DNA from: Bradyrhizobium iriomotense
GTDB lineage: Bacteria; Pseudomonadota; Alphaproteobacteria; Rhizobiales; Xanthobacteraceae
NCBI RefSeq assembly: GCF_030160715.1
Contig: NZ_BSOW01000023.1
Coordinates: 62,001 to 126,000 of the forward strand
Length of the DNA stretch: 64,000 nucleotides
Reading direction: 5' to 3'
Shown here: positions 45,073-53,429 of the stretch, one piece after another
Numbering within the stretch: the stretch's first letter is position 1
Layout of the letters: each line of letters opens with the position of its first letter
The notes under the pieces: generated by a model
What the model saw: the letters and a program-made list of their open reading frames with translations, nothing else
Databases searched by the model: none
Told to the model about the DNA's origin: nothing
Position numbers and translations under genes: made by a program

Positions 45073-46008
45073 ATGCCCCTCCGCCTCATCTTCATGGGTA
45101 CGCCCGATTTCTCCGTGCCGACGCTGCTCGAGCTGGTCGCGCATGGCCATGAGATCGTGGCCGTCTACACCCGTGCGCCGAAGCCGGGTGGGCGGCGCGG
45201 GTTGCAGTTGCAGCCGACCCCGGTTGAAGATGCCGCGCGAAAGCTCGGCATTCCCGTGCTCACGCCGAAGACCTTGAAGACGCCGGAGGCGCTCGACGAA
45301 TTCCGCGCGTTCGATGCCGAGGCCGCCGTCGTCGTCGCCTACGGCATGATCCTGCCGCAGGCGATCCTCGATGCACCAAAGCTCGGCTGCTACAACCTGC
45401 ATGCCTCGCTGCTGCCGCGCTGGCGCGGTGCCGCGCCCATCAACCGCGCGATCATGGACGGCGATGCCGATAGCGGCGTGATGGTGATGAAGATGGACGT
45501 AGGGCTGGACACCGGCGACGTCGCCATGGCCGAGCGTCTTGCGATCACGGACAGCATGACCGCAGCCGATCTGCACGATCGCCTCTCGCGCCTCGGCGCC
45601 GATCTGATGGTGCGCGCGATGGCCGCCCTCGCGCGCGGCGGATTGCAGCTCAAGAAGCAAAGCGAGGTCGGCGTCACCTACGCCGCCAAGATCGAGAAGG
45701 CCGAGGCGCGCATCGACTGGACCAAGCCTGCCAAACAAGTGCTGCGCCACATCCACGGCCTGTCGCCGTTCCCCGGTGCCTGGTGCGAGCTCGCTGGTGC
45801 GGGCGAGAACGCGCGCGTAAAAATCCTGCGCTGCGAGCTGGCAAAGGGCTCGGGCGCGCCGGGCGACGTGCTCGACGACCATCTCACCATCGCCTGCGGC
45901 GAAGGCGCGATTCGCATCATTGAGCTCCAGCGCGAAGGCAAGGCGCGGATGCAAGCGGCCGACTTTTTGCGCGGCGTGCCGCTGAAGGCGGGAGCCAAAT
46001 TCACCTAA
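45073..46008 (+). CDS. fmt: Methionyl-tRNA formyltransferase
   Basis: 311 residues. The N-terminal formyltransferase domain has LRLIFMGTPDFSVPTLLEL and the catalytic Asn/His in GCYNLHASLLPRWRGAAP, with Asp in LDTGDVA. The C-terminal OB-like domain begins near residue 205. It formylates Met-tRNA(fMet) using 10-formyl-THF. A family B-type hybrid repeat begins 5 bases after the stop. Confidence 0.96.
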   Translation: MPLRLIFMGTPDFSVPTLLELVAHGHEIVAVYTRAPKPGGRRGLQLQPTPVEDAARKLGIPVLTPKTLKTPEALDEFRAFDAEAAVVVAYGMILPQAILDAPKLGCYNLHASLLPRWRGAAPINRAIMDGDADSGVMVMKMDVGLDTGDVAMAERLAITDSMTAADLHDRLSRLGADLMVRAMAALARGGLQLKKQSEVGVTYAAKIEKAEARIDWTKPAKQVLRHIHGLSPFPGAWCELAGAGENARVKILRCELAKGSGAPGDVLDDHLTIACGEGAIRIIELQREGKARMQAADFLRGVPLKAGAKFT

Positions 46009-46012
46009 CGCT

Positions 46013-46112
46013 GTCATACCCCGCGAAGGCGGGGTATCCAGTACGCCGAGACTTCTCTGTCGAACGGATAGGCCGCGGAGTACTGGATCGCTCGGTCAAG
46101 CCGGGCGATGAC
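46013..46112. repeat. Hybrid palindromic element between fmt and truA
   Basis: The left arm is GTCATACCCCGCGAAGGCGG (as at 19571). The right arm is family B-like (TACTGGATCGCTCGGTCAAG then CCGGGCGATGAC). The middle keeps CCAGTACGCCG, also seen in the copies at 16808 and 41020. Confidence 0.75.
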
Positions 46113-46127
46113 ACCACCCGGATTGAG

Positions 46128-46865
46128 ATGCCCCGCTACAAGCTGACCATCGAATATGACGGCGCGCCGTTCTGCGGCTGGCAGGTGCAGGCGACGCTGC
46201 CCTCCGTGCAGGGCGCGCTGGAGAATGCCGTGAAGGCGATGTGCGGCATTGAGGTGCGCGTGCATGGCGCCGGCCGCACCGATGCCGGCGTGCACGCGCT
46301 CGGCCAGGTCGCGCATGTCGATATCGAAAAGCCCTTTGCGCCGGATCGCCTGCGCGATGGCCTCAATGCGCATCTGCGCCCCGCTCCGATCGCGGTGCTC
46401 GAGGCCGAAATCGTGCCGGAGACGTTCGAGGCACGCTTCTCGGCCGTCAAGCGCCACTACCGCTATCGCATCACCAACACCCGCGCCAATCTCGCCCTCG
46501 ACGTCGGCCACGCCTGGCGCGTGTCGCGCAGGCTCGACACCGACGCGATGCATGCGGCAGCCCAACGCCTGATCGGCAAGCACGATTTCACGACCTTTCG
46601 CGATACCGAGTGCCAGGCCAAATCGCCGGAGAAGACGCTCGATCAGCTCGACGTACTGCGCGACGGGCGCGAGGTGACGATCCTCACCTCGGCGCGCTCC
46701 TTCCTGCACAGCCAGGTCCGCTCGATGGTCGGCTCGCTGGTCTGGGTCGGCGAAGGCCGCTGGAGCGCCGATGATCTCTCAGCGGCGCTAGCCGCCCGCA
46801 ACCGCGCCGCCTGCGGCATCGTCGCCCCGCCGGAAGGGCTATATCTGGTGAAGGTGGATTATTGA
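46128..46865 (+). CDS. truA: tRNA pseudouridine(38-40) synthase
   Basis: 245 residues. The catalytic Asp52 lies in HGAGRTDAGVHALGQVAHV. RYKLTIEYDGAPFCGWQVQ opens the protein and SFLHSQVRSMVGSLVWVGEG is the typical C-terminal RNA-site region. It makes pseudouridine at positions 38-40 of the anticodon arm. It sits in the def-fmt-truA-dapE neighbourhood common to alphaproteobacteria. Confidence 0.96.
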   Translation: MPRYKLTIEYDGAPFCGWQVQATLPSVQGALENAVKAMCGIEVRVHGAGRTDAGVHALGQVAHVDIEKPFAPDRLRDGLNAHLRPAPIAVLEAEIVPETFEARFSAVKRHYRYRITNTRANLALDVGHAWRVSRRLDTDAMHAAAQRLIGKHDFTTFRDTECQAKSPEKTLDQLDVLRDGREVTILTSARSFLHSQVRSMVGSLVWVGEGRWSADDLSAALAARNRAACGIVAPPEGLYLVKVDY

Positions 46866-46902
46866 GGCGCGCGGAGAGCGTACGCTCTCGCCACACCCTC
46901 GG

Positions 46903-46931
46903 TGTCATGCCCCGGCTCCGCGGGCGATGAC
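46903..46931. repeat. Short remnant of a GTCATGCCCCGG-type hairpin
   Basis: GTCATGCCCCGGCTCCGCG followed by GGCGATGAC gives a small imperfect hairpin between the convergent truA and dapE ends. It looks like the tip of a family B-related element. Confidence 0.5.
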
Positions 46932-46940
46932 AGCAGAGTG

Positions 46941-48119
46941 TTACGCAAAATACCGCGCAAGAATCCCGCGATAGACCTTCGTCAGCTTCTCCAAATCCGC
47001 AACCGGCACGCGCTCGTCGACCTGGTGCATGGTCTGGCCGACCAGGCCGAACTCGATCACCGGGCAATAGCTGGAAATGAAGCGCGCATCCGACGTGCCG
47101 CCTGACGTCGACAGCTCGGGCTTGCGTCCCGTCACCTCCTCGATCGCGGAGACGGCGAGATCGGTGAACGGGCCGGGCTTGGTGACGAACACGTTGGAGT
47201 TCGAGGGCTCCCAGACGATATGCGCGCGGATGCGGTTGCCGCAGGCCTTTGTCAGCCGCGTCTCCACCAGCTCGCGCAGGCTCGCCTGCGTGTGATTGTC
47301 GTTGTAGCGGATGTTGAACTTGGCGCGGGCCTGGCCGGGGATCACGTTGTAGGCGGTGTTGCCGACGTCGACCGAGGTGAATTCCAAATTGGAGGCCTGG
47401 AATTGCGCGCTGCCATGATCGAGCGGCTCGTCCGAGATCGCAACGATCAGCCGCGAGATATCCGGCACCGGATTGGACGCGCGGTGCGGATAGGCGACAT
47501 GGCCCTGCCGTCCCTCGACATGGAGCGTGCCGGATTGCGAGCCGCGGCGACCGATCTTGATGGTGTCGCCGAGTGTCTCGACGTTCGAGGGCTCGCCGAG
47601 CACGCAATGATCGAATTTTTCGCCGCGCTCGGCGCACCATTTCAACAGCTTGATGGTGCCATTGATCGAGACGTCTTCCTCATCGCCGGTGATCAGGAAG
47701 GAGATCGAGCCCGAGCCCGATTCTTGCCCGTCGGCGCGGGGCTTGCCGCCATTGGCTGCGAGATGCTCCAGCACCGCGGCGACGGAGCAGGCGATGCCGC
47801 CCTTCATGTCGACCGCGCCGCGGCCATGCAGAACGCCGTCCCTGACCTCGCCGGAGAACGCACCGACGCTCCAGGCGCTTTCGTCGCCGGGCGGCACCAC
47901 GTCGGTGTGGCCGGCAAAGGTGATGTGCGGGCCTTCGCTGCCGATCCGCGCGTAGAGATTATCGACGTCGGCGGTGCCCGCCTCGCTGAAGGTGACGCGA
48001 TGTGTCGTGAATCCGGCGGCCTTCAGGAGGTCTTCGAGGACACCGAGGGCGCCGGCATCGGCCGGGGTGACGGAGGGGCAGCGGACGAGGTCGCGGGTGA
48101 TGGAAACAGCATCAGTCAT
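46941..48119 (-). CDS. dapE: Succinyl-diaminopimelate desuccinylase
   Basis: 392 residues, M20 metallopeptidase fold. Metal and catalytic sites are visible: ITFAGHTDVVPPGDESAW, GRGAVDMKGG and FLITGDEEDVSINGT; SGGTSDARFIS closes the active site. It releases succinate to give LL-DAP for lysine and peptidoglycan. Its ATG overlaps the stop of the DUF805 gene, and dapD lies next upstream on the same strand. Confidence 0.95.
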   Translation of the reverse strand: MTDAVSITRDLVRCPSVTPADAGALGVLEDLLKAAGFTTHRVTFSEAGTADVDNLYARIGSEGPHITFAGHTDVVPPGDESAWSVGAFSGEVRDGVLHGRGAVDMKGGIACSVAAVLEHLAANGGKPRADGQESGSGSISFLITGDEEDVSINGTIKLLKWCAERGEKFDHCVLGEPSNVETLGDTIKIGRRGSQSGTLHVEGRQGHVAYPHRASNPVPDISRLIVAISDEPLDHGSAQFQASNLEFTSVDVGNTAYNVIPGQARAKFNIRYNDNHTQASLRELVETRLTKACGNRIRAHIVWEPSNSNVFVTKPGPFTDLAVSAIEEVTGRKPELSTSGGTSDARFISSYCPVIEFGLVGQTMHQVDERVPVADLEKLTKVYRGILARYFA

Positions 48120-48709
48120 GCCTCCGGCTTAACACGCCATTGCGGCGGCGGGCCAGCCTTGTGCGGGACCATTTCGAGCTCATGCTGCTGATCCCAGCCC
48201 AGCTCGCTTGCGGGCGAGACGTAGAGCGGATTGGCACCGAAGCGGTTGGTCTTGCGCGAGCCGCGGAAGAACAGCAGCTCGATCCAGCCCCAGGTCGCGA
48301 AGACGATCGAGATCAGGCCGAGCGCGAAGCTGACGTAATCGTTGTCGATCCGGTCCAGGAACTGGTTGACGAGGCCGGGCAGCACGAAGAAGGGCAGCAC
48401 CCACCAGGCGCTCTTGTCGCGGTCGTGCAGCCGCTTGATGGCGGTCGCGGCAAACACCCAGGTGAACAGCGGCGTGCCGATCACCTTGGCCAGGATCAGC
48501 GGGAGATCGGCAAGCGACAGCGCGCGATAGGTATTGGGATCGACGATCTTGAAGACGTCCTCGACCGAAAAGCCGAACCTGCGGGCGCCGAACGCCACCA
48601 CGATCGCGGCCAGGAAGGCCATCCAGCAGACGATGATCAGCAAGGCCAGCCAGAATTTGGCCCGGTTGATGCGGCCGTTGAAGCTGAAAAGGTACCAGGT
48701 CCAATCCAT
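48116..48709 (-). CDS. DUF805 domain inner-membrane protein
   Basis: 197 residues. MDWTWYLFSFNGRINRAKFW is the DUF805 start, and four hydrophobic segments follow, with ATAIKRLHDRDKSAWW in the middle. A soluble tail (about 150-197) is charged. Function is unknown. The ATGA overlap with dapE (48116-48119) indicates coupled translation; no metabolic link to DAP synthesis is evident. Confidence 0.88.
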   Translation of the reverse strand: MDWTWYLFSFNGRINRAKFWLALLIIVCWMAFLAAIVVAFGARRFGFSVEDVFKIVDPNTYRALSLADLPLILAKVIGTPLFTWVFAATAIKRLHDRDKSAWWVLPFFVLPGLVNQFLDRIDNDYVSFALGLISIVFATWGWIELLFFRGSRKTNRFGANPLYVSPASELGWDQQHELEMVPHKAGPPPQWRVKPEA

Positions 48710-48788
48710 GGCAAAGCTCCGGGCGGTCGAGGCTGCCCGGTTATTGGTCGCGATGGAGAGTTAGACGGTTCGATATGCCATTAGACCC

Positions 48789-48911
48789 GTCATCCTGAGG
48801 TACGAGCCATGGGGCGCAACGCGCGCCATGGGGAGCCTCGAAGGATGAACGGCCGGGATGCAGCCGGGCCGTCGCCCTTCGAGGCTCGCTTTGCGAGCAC
48901 CTCAGGGTGAC
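48789..48911. repeat. GTCATCCTGAGG family inverted repeat
   Basis: GTCATCCTGAGGTACGAGCC and the inverse GCGAGCACCTCAGGGTGAC flank inner arms AGCCTCGAAGGATGAACGGC and GCCGTCGCCCTTCGAGGCTC. It lies between dapD and the DUF805 gene. Confidence 0.8.
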
Positions 48912-48930
48912 GGTGAGGGAGTTTGTGATT

Positions 48931-49776
48931 TTAATCCCGCAGCAGCTCGTTGATGCTGGTCTTCGACCGCGTGCGCTCGTCGACGCGCTTGACGATGACC
49001 GCGCAGGCGGTGCTGGGGCCCACCTGGCCGTTCTTCATCGGCTTGCCGGGCAGCGCGCCGGGCACCACCACCGCATATTCCGGCACTTCGCCGACGAAGA
49101 TCTCGCCGGTCTCGCGGTCGACGATCTTGGTCGAGGCGCCCAAAAACACGCCCATCGACAGCACCGCGCCCTTGCGCACGATCACGCCTTCGGCGACTTC
49201 CGAGCGCGCGCCGATGAAGCAGTCGTCCTCGATGATGACGGGCTCGGCCTGGAGCGGCTCGAGCACGCCGCCAATACCGACGCCGCCGGAGATGTGCACG
49301 CGCTTGCCGATCTGCGCGCAGGAGCCGATGGTCGACCAGGTGTCGACCATCGTCGCCTCATCGACATAGGCGCCGAGATTGACGAAGGAGGGCATCAGCA
49401 CGACGTTCTTGGCAATGAACGCCGAGCGGCGCACGATCGAGCCGGGGACGGCGCGGAAGCCGGCATCGCGAAAACGGTTCTCGCCCCAGCCTTCGAACTT
49501 CGAGGGCACCTTGTCCCACCAGGTCGCCTTGCCCGGGCCGCCGGGAATGGCGCTCATGTCGTTGAGGCGGAAGGACAGCAGCACGGCCTTCTTCAGCCAC
49601 TGATTGACCTTCCACTTGCCGCTGGCCTCGCGCTCGGCGACGCGCGCCTCGCCCTTGTCCAGAATCTCCAGTGCCTGATCCACGGCCTCGCGCACCTCGC
49701 CCCCGGTCGAGGTCGAGATGCCGTCACGCGCGTCGAAGGCGCTGTTGATGGTGGATTCGAGGGCTTGGAGGGACAT
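48931..49776 (-). CDS. dapD: 2,3,4,5-tetrahydropyridine-2,6-dicarboxylate N-succinyltransferase
   Basis: 281 residues, left-handed beta-helix acyltransferase. Hexapeptide-like repeats run from about 110 to 240 (GSIVRRSAFIAKNVVLMPSF; VGIGGVLEPLQAEPVIIEDD). MVDTWSTIGSCAQIGKRVHI is a family signature. It succinylates tetrahydrodipicolinate in the lysine/DAP pathway, two steps before DapE. Repeats lie at both ends of the gene. Confidence 0.96.
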   Translation of the reverse strand: MSLQALESTINSAFDARDGISTSTGGEVREAVDQALEILDKGEARVAEREASGKWKVNQWLKKAVLLSFRLNDMSAIPGGPGKATWWDKVPSKFEGWGENRFRDAGFRAVPGSIVRRSAFIAKNVVLMPSFVNLGAYVDEATMVDTWSTIGSCAQIGKRVHISGGVGIGGVLEPLQAEPVIIEDDCFIGARSEVAEGVIVRKGAVLSMGVFLGASTKIVDRETGEIFVGEVPEYAVVVPGALPGKPMKNGQVGPSTACAVIVKRVDERTRSKTSINELLRD

Positions 49777-49866
49777 CGGGATTTCCTCAGGGGGCAGGCA
49801 GGGATTTGGGGTGAATTGGAGCGCTTTTTCGGGATTTGGGGGGACGGAGTCAAGGCATACTCACCT

Positions 49867-50001
49867 GTCGTCCCGGGGCGCGCGGCAGCGTGAGCCCGGG
49901 ACCCATAGCCACAGGGAGTCGTTTGGCGAAAACCCGGAGTTACCGATCTCGTGCCACAACCTCTCCCTGTGGTTATGGGTCCCGGCCTTCGCCGGGACGA
50001 C
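49867..50001. repeat. Family A palindromic element, gene-less copy overlapping a gene end
   Basis: The left tip GTCGTCCCGGGGCGCGCGGC has a diverged loop. The right arm is the standard family A inverse ending at 50001. The interior holds CCACAGGGAGTCGTTTGGCG. The right arm overlaps the last codons of the HAD nucleotidase (stop at 49973-49975). Confidence 0.8.
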
Positions 50002-50698
50002 CCGAGGAGAGGGCGGTCAAGCCGTCCAAAAAACCAGCCAGATCATCCGTGACATGGTCGACATGGGCCGCATCGCGGCCCTCCAGCTCCCAGTCCTCGC
50101 GCACCACTTCCTTGGTGCCGTCGGGCACCACCAGCACCGTGGTCATGCCGAGCTCATGCGGGACGGTGAGGTTGCGGGCGAGGTCCTCGAACATGGCTGA
50201 TTTGGTCGGGTCGACCGCATGCAGGTCGAGGAATTTCCGATAGGTCTGCGCCGCCGGCTTGGGCTCGAATTCGGCCGCGATGATGTCGAACACGCCGTCG
50301 AAATGCGAGGCGAGGCCGAGCCGCGTCAGAACCGCATCGACATGGTCGACCGAGCCGTTGGTCAGGATCAGCTTGCGCCCCGGCAATTTTGCGATGGCCG
50401 CGCCGAGCGCCGGGTTCGGCTCCAGCGGCGAATGGTCGATCTTGTGCACATAAGCGAGATAATCGTCGGCGCGTACGCCGTGCAGGGTCATCATGCCGCG
50501 CATCGTGGTGCCGAAGCGGCGGTAATAGTCCTTCTGGATGTTGCGCGCCTCCTCCGGCGTCACGTTCAGCCAGCTGCAAACAAACTCCCCGATCCGCGCA
50601 TCGACCTGCTGCCACAGGTTCACGTGATGCGGATAGAGCGTGTTGTCGAGGTCGAACACCCAGGTGTCGATATGGGTGAAGGTGCGGGGTGGGGTCAT
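49973..50698 (-). CDS. HAD-family pyrimidine 5'-nucleotidase
   Basis: 241 residues. HAD motif I is TWVFDLDNTLYPHHVNLW, motif II KLILTNGS, and motif IV near MFEDLARNL. The cap region GTTMRGMMTLHGVRADDYL fits the pyrimidine 5'-nucleotidase (SDT1/TIGR01993-like) group, which dephosphorylates UMP/CMP-type substrates. The last ~10 residues (SSGRPGEGRDP) are encoded by the arm of a family A palindromic repeat, so the native C-terminus was probably replaced. Confidence 0.85.
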   Translation of the reverse strand: MTPPRTFTHIDTWVFDLDNTLYPHHVNLWQQVDARIGEFVCSWLNVTPEEARNIQKDYYRRFGTTMRGMMTLHGVRADDYLAYVHKIDHSPLEPNPALGAAIAKLPGRKLILTNGSVDHVDAVLTRLGLASHFDGVFDIIAAEFEPKPAAQTYRKFLDLHAVDPTKSAMFEDLARNLTVPHELGMTTVLVVPDGTKEVVREDWELEGRDAAHVDHVTDDLAGFLDGLTALSSGRPGEGRDP

Positions 50699-50744
50699 CT
50701 CAAATCTCTATCCGTTGATTGAGGTGGCGGCCCCGGCCTCAACC

Positions 50745-50770
50745 GTCGTCCTGGCGAAAGCCAGGACGAC
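50745..50770. repeat. Solitary family A-like hairpin
   Basis: GTCGTCCTGGCGAAAGCC followed by AGGACGAC is a single arm of the family A type without a partner. It sits between the DUF1036 and nucleotidase genes. Confidence 0.7.
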
Positions 50771-50800
50771 GGCGGAATATGTGACGCCATCATCATCACA

Positions 50801-51826
50801 TCACGGCATCCCAAAGCGCAGCGTCTTGCCGCCGCTGCTCATGTCGACCGCGGCAAAGCCGGCCGCGGCGAATCCCCGTGCGCCGCAATCGGCCTGCTCG
50901 TTGGTCTCGAACTTGGTCTCGCGCGTGCAAAGCTGCTTGTCGCCGCCCCAGTTCAGCGGCTTTTCCTTCAGCTTGATGGTGCGGTTGTCGCCGTCGACGG
51001 CTTCCGCAAAGCTGAAAATCTGTTTCGGCTGGCCGGCCACGTCGGGGTGCAGGCACTTGCCGGGATCGATGCGGTACCAGCCGCGGCTCGTCACCGCCTT
51101 GCCGTCGTCGGTCGCCACCGCCGCCATCACCCTGTGCGGGGTGTCGTTGCACCAGGTCAGTCCGCTCGTCGACGGTGTCTGCACCGCGTCGACCATGGTC
51201 TTGAAGAAGTTTGGCGACTGCGCGATTTCGGATGGCAGCCCGCGGCTCTTCAGGAAGGCGGCGAGCGCTGATTGCGTTTTCGGTCCGTCGACGCCGTCGA
51301 TCGCGCCTGCGTCATAGCCGGCGATCGCCAGCAGCCGCTGGATGCCGGCGAGCCGCGCCTGCTCGTCGTCATACTCGCTGTCCTCGGCGAGATAGGCGAC
51401 GAGGTTGCCGTCGTCGCCCTGCGTCGGCGTCACCTGGGTGAACGCGGCCTGCGTCTGCCCGCTGCGGCATTGGCGCGCGGCGGCGATGACGAAATTCTCC
51501 TGCGCGATGCACAGCATGTCGCTGCCGTTCTGCGGGATCGGCGAGGCGCCATAGACGCCGAGCGCGCGCGCGTGGAGCAGGATGCGGTCTGCGGTCAGCG
51601 TGCCCTGCACCACCACGCGGCAGGTGGCGGGATCGATCCGGAACCAGCCGCGCGTCGCGGTCGCCGCCTTGTCGTCGATGCCGATCGCGGCTTCCACGAC
51701 ATAGGACATGCGATTGCAGATCTTGAGGTCGGCGAGAGCCGGGGCGGAGGAGAAGAAGAACGAGACGGTTGCTGCGGGGAGCGTCATCAGCACGTGGGTG
51801 AGGATCGAGCGACGGTGTGGCCGCAT
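50801..51826 (-). CDS. Secreted DUF1036 domain-containing protein (two DUF1036 copies)
   Basis: 341 residues from ATG 51826. The frame is open to 51955, but that part is only a translated repeat (PGLDPGLHG...VKPGHD). A signal peptide ends near APALADL. Two DUF1036 units (ICNRMSYVVEAAIG... and WCNDTPHRVMAAVA...) each carry a G-W-[FY]-RIDP motif. Between them a peptidoglycan-binding-like stretch reads GYDAGAIDGVDGPKTQSALA. Probably periplasmic. Function unknown. Confidence 0.85.
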   Translation of the reverse strand: MRPHRRSILTHVLMTLPAATVSFFFSSAPALADLKICNRMSYVVEAAIGIDDKAATATRGWFRIDPATCRVVVQGTLTADRILLHARALGVYGASPIPQNGSDMLCIAQENFVIAAARQCRSGQTQAAFTQVTPTQGDDGNLVAYLAEDSEYDDEQARLAGIQRLLAIAGYDAGAIDGVDGPKTQSALAAFLKSRGLPSEIAQSPNFFKTMVDAVQTPSTSGLTWCNDTPHRVMAAVATDDGKAVTSRGWYRIDPGKCLHPDVAGQPKQIFSFAEAVDGDNRTIKLKEKPLNWGGDKQLCTRETKFETNEQADCGARGFAAAGFAAVDMSSGGKTLRFGMP

Positions 51827-51833
51827 TCTCAGC

Positions 51834-51925
51834 TCGTCATGGCCGGGCTTGACCCGGCCATCCACGTCCAGCAGCAACGTGCGCGGAGAGCCGTGGAGGC
51901 CCGGGTCAAGCCCGGGCATGACGAC
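51834..51925. repeat. TCGTCATGGCCGGGCTTGAC family inverted repeat
   Basis: TCGTCATGGCCGGGCTTGAC and the inverse GGGTCAAGCCCGGGCATGAC enclose about 50 bases. It fills the whole gap between argB and the DUF1036 gene and creates false N-terminal extensions of the latter. Confidence 0.85.
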
Positions 51926-51951
51926 CTTTTCCTGCTGCTCGCGCTCGTCCA

Positions 51952-52839
51952 TCACTTGTGGATCAGCGTTCCCGTGCCCTGGTTGGTGAACAGCTCGAGC
52001 AGCACCGCGTGCTGCATCTTGCCGTCGATGATGACGACGCCCTGCACGCCCTGCTCGAGCGCATAGATGCAGGTCTCGACCTTCGGGATCATGCCGCCGG
52101 AAATGGTGCCGTCGGCGATCAGCTTTCGCGCGTCCTTCACCGACAGTTGCGGGATCAGCTTCTTCGACTTGTCGAGCACGCCCGGCACGTCGGTGAGCAG
52201 CAACAGGCGTTTTGCTTTCAGCGCGCCGGCGATCGCACCCGCGAAGGTGTCGGCGTTGATGTTCAGCGTCTGGCCTTCCTTGGAGGTCGCGAGCGGCGCC
52301 AGCACCGGGATCAGCTCGTAGCCGATCAGCTGGTTGAGCAAAGTGAGATCGACCTTCTCGGGGTCGCCGACGAAGCCGAGATCGACCGCCTTCTCGATGT
52401 GCGAGTCCGGATCGACGATGGTGCGGGTCGTCTTCGTCGCCTTCACCATGTTGCCGTCCTTGCCGGACAGCCCCACGGCCTTGCCCCCGGCCTCGTTGAT
52501 GTAGCCGACGATCTGCTTGTTGACCGAGCCGGCGAGCACCATCTCGACGATCTCGATCGTCGCGGCATCGGTGATGCGCAGGCCAGCGGCGAATTCCGAG
52601 ACGATGCCGAGGCGCTTGAGCATGGTCGCGATCTGCGGCCCGCCGCCATGCACCACCACCGGATTGATGGCGGTCTGCTCGAGCAGCACGATGTCGCGGG
52701 CAAAATTCTTCGCGGTCTCCTCGTCACCCATGGCATGGCCGCCATATTTGATGACGATGGTTTCCTCGTCGTACTGCTGCATGTGCGGCAGCGCTTCGGA
52801 CAGGATGCGGGCCTGGTCGAGCGGAGAGATGTCGGTCAT
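51952..52839 (-). CDS. argB: Acetylglutamate kinase
   Basis: 295 residues from ATG 52839; the open frame upstream runs into a repeat. Amino-acid kinase fold: IVIKYGGHAMGDEETAKNFA, VVHGGGPQIATMLKRLGI and SGKDGNMVKATK. The C-terminal regulatory region ISGGMIPKVETCIYALEQGV includes the conserved Lys. It phosphorylates N-acetylglutamate, the second step of arginine synthesis. Placement beside engB-yidC is common in alphaproteobacteria. Confidence 0.96.
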   Translation of the reverse strand: MTDISPLDQARILSEALPHMQQYDEETIVIKYGGHAMGDEETAKNFARDIVLLEQTAINPVVVHGGGPQIATMLKRLGIVSEFAAGLRITDAATIEIVEMVLAGSVNKQIVGYINEAGGKAVGLSGKDGNMVKATKTTRTIVDPDSHIEKAVDLGFVGDPEKVDLTLLNQLIGYELIPVLAPLATSKEGQTLNINADTFAGAIAGALKAKRLLLLTDVPGVLDKSKKLIPQLSVKDARKLIADGTISGGMIPKVETCIYALEQGVQGVVIIDGKMQHAVLLELFTNQGTGTLIHK

Positions 52840-52916
52840 GAAACTGATCTCGCTGGCGGGGACTAACGCGGGTTCGCGTTCTATCCGATTGGCGGGCGAG
52901 GCGCAAAGTGGTCTTC

Positions 52917-53056
52917 GTGCCCCGGACGCAGCGCAGCGCTTCCCTGGCGATGCGAGGCATCGTCCAGTAGCGGTACGCTGCGAGCCGGGGCCCATGTGGC
53001 CACTGGGTCCCGGCTCAGCGTCGCGTCATTTCATGCCGCGCCGCGTCCGGGACACG
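52917..53056. repeat. GTGCCCCGGACGCAGCGC family repeat
   Basis: Second copy of the element at 12631. GTGCCCCGGACGCAGCGCAG at the left, inner GAGCCGGGGCCCATG and GGTCCCGGCTCAGCG, and the inverse tip GCCGCGTCCGGGACAC at the right. It lies between DUF423 and argB. Confidence 0.75.
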
Positions 53057-53060
53057 AACG

Positions 53061-53429
53061 CTACTTCCTCACCGCCGCCGCCACGCTCACCGCCAGCCAG
53101 CTCAAGATCATCAGCGTTCCGCCGGTCGGCGCGGCGTAGGGAAACAGCGAATGGCCCGCATATTGGCGCAAGGTGAGGTCGCCGGCGAACAGCGTCGCCG
53201 CAATCACGAAGCCGAACGCGGCGATGAGGCCAATCCCGCCGTGCAGAAGGCCGCGTGCGAGCAGCGCCGTCGTCGCCAATATGGCAGTTGCATGAAACAG
53301 CAGCATCGAGCTTGCCGTGGCGAGCCGGCTCGCTTCAGTGCCGTGGGCGGAGGCGGCCGCCAGCGCCACGCCGGCGGCGCCCATCAAACCGGCAAGCCCG
53401 ATCAACAGGCGGGTCGCTTGCGGCGTCAC
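53061..53429 (-). CDS. DUF423 domain small membrane protein
   Basis: 122 residues with four hydrophobic segments. LIGLAGLMGAAGVALAAASAHG and FAGDLTLRQYAGHSLFPYAA are typical of DUF423. Function is unknown. Its ATG overlaps the engB stop (53426-53429), so it is translated as part of the yidC-engB transcript. Confidence 0.88.
   Translation of the reverse strand: MTPQATRLLIGLAGLMGAAGVALAAASAHGTEASRLATASSMLLFHATAILATTALLARGLLHGGIGLIAAFGFVIAATLFAGDLTLRQYAGHSLFPYAAPTGGTLMILSWLAVSVAAAVRK

Noticed and set aside
51826..51955. N-terminal extension of the DUF1036 protein (PGLDPGLHG...VKPGHD)
   Set aside because: It is the translation of an intergenic inverted repeat; the signal peptide begins at ATG 51826. 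The open frame upstream of argB (52840-52995) likewise runs into repeat sequence.
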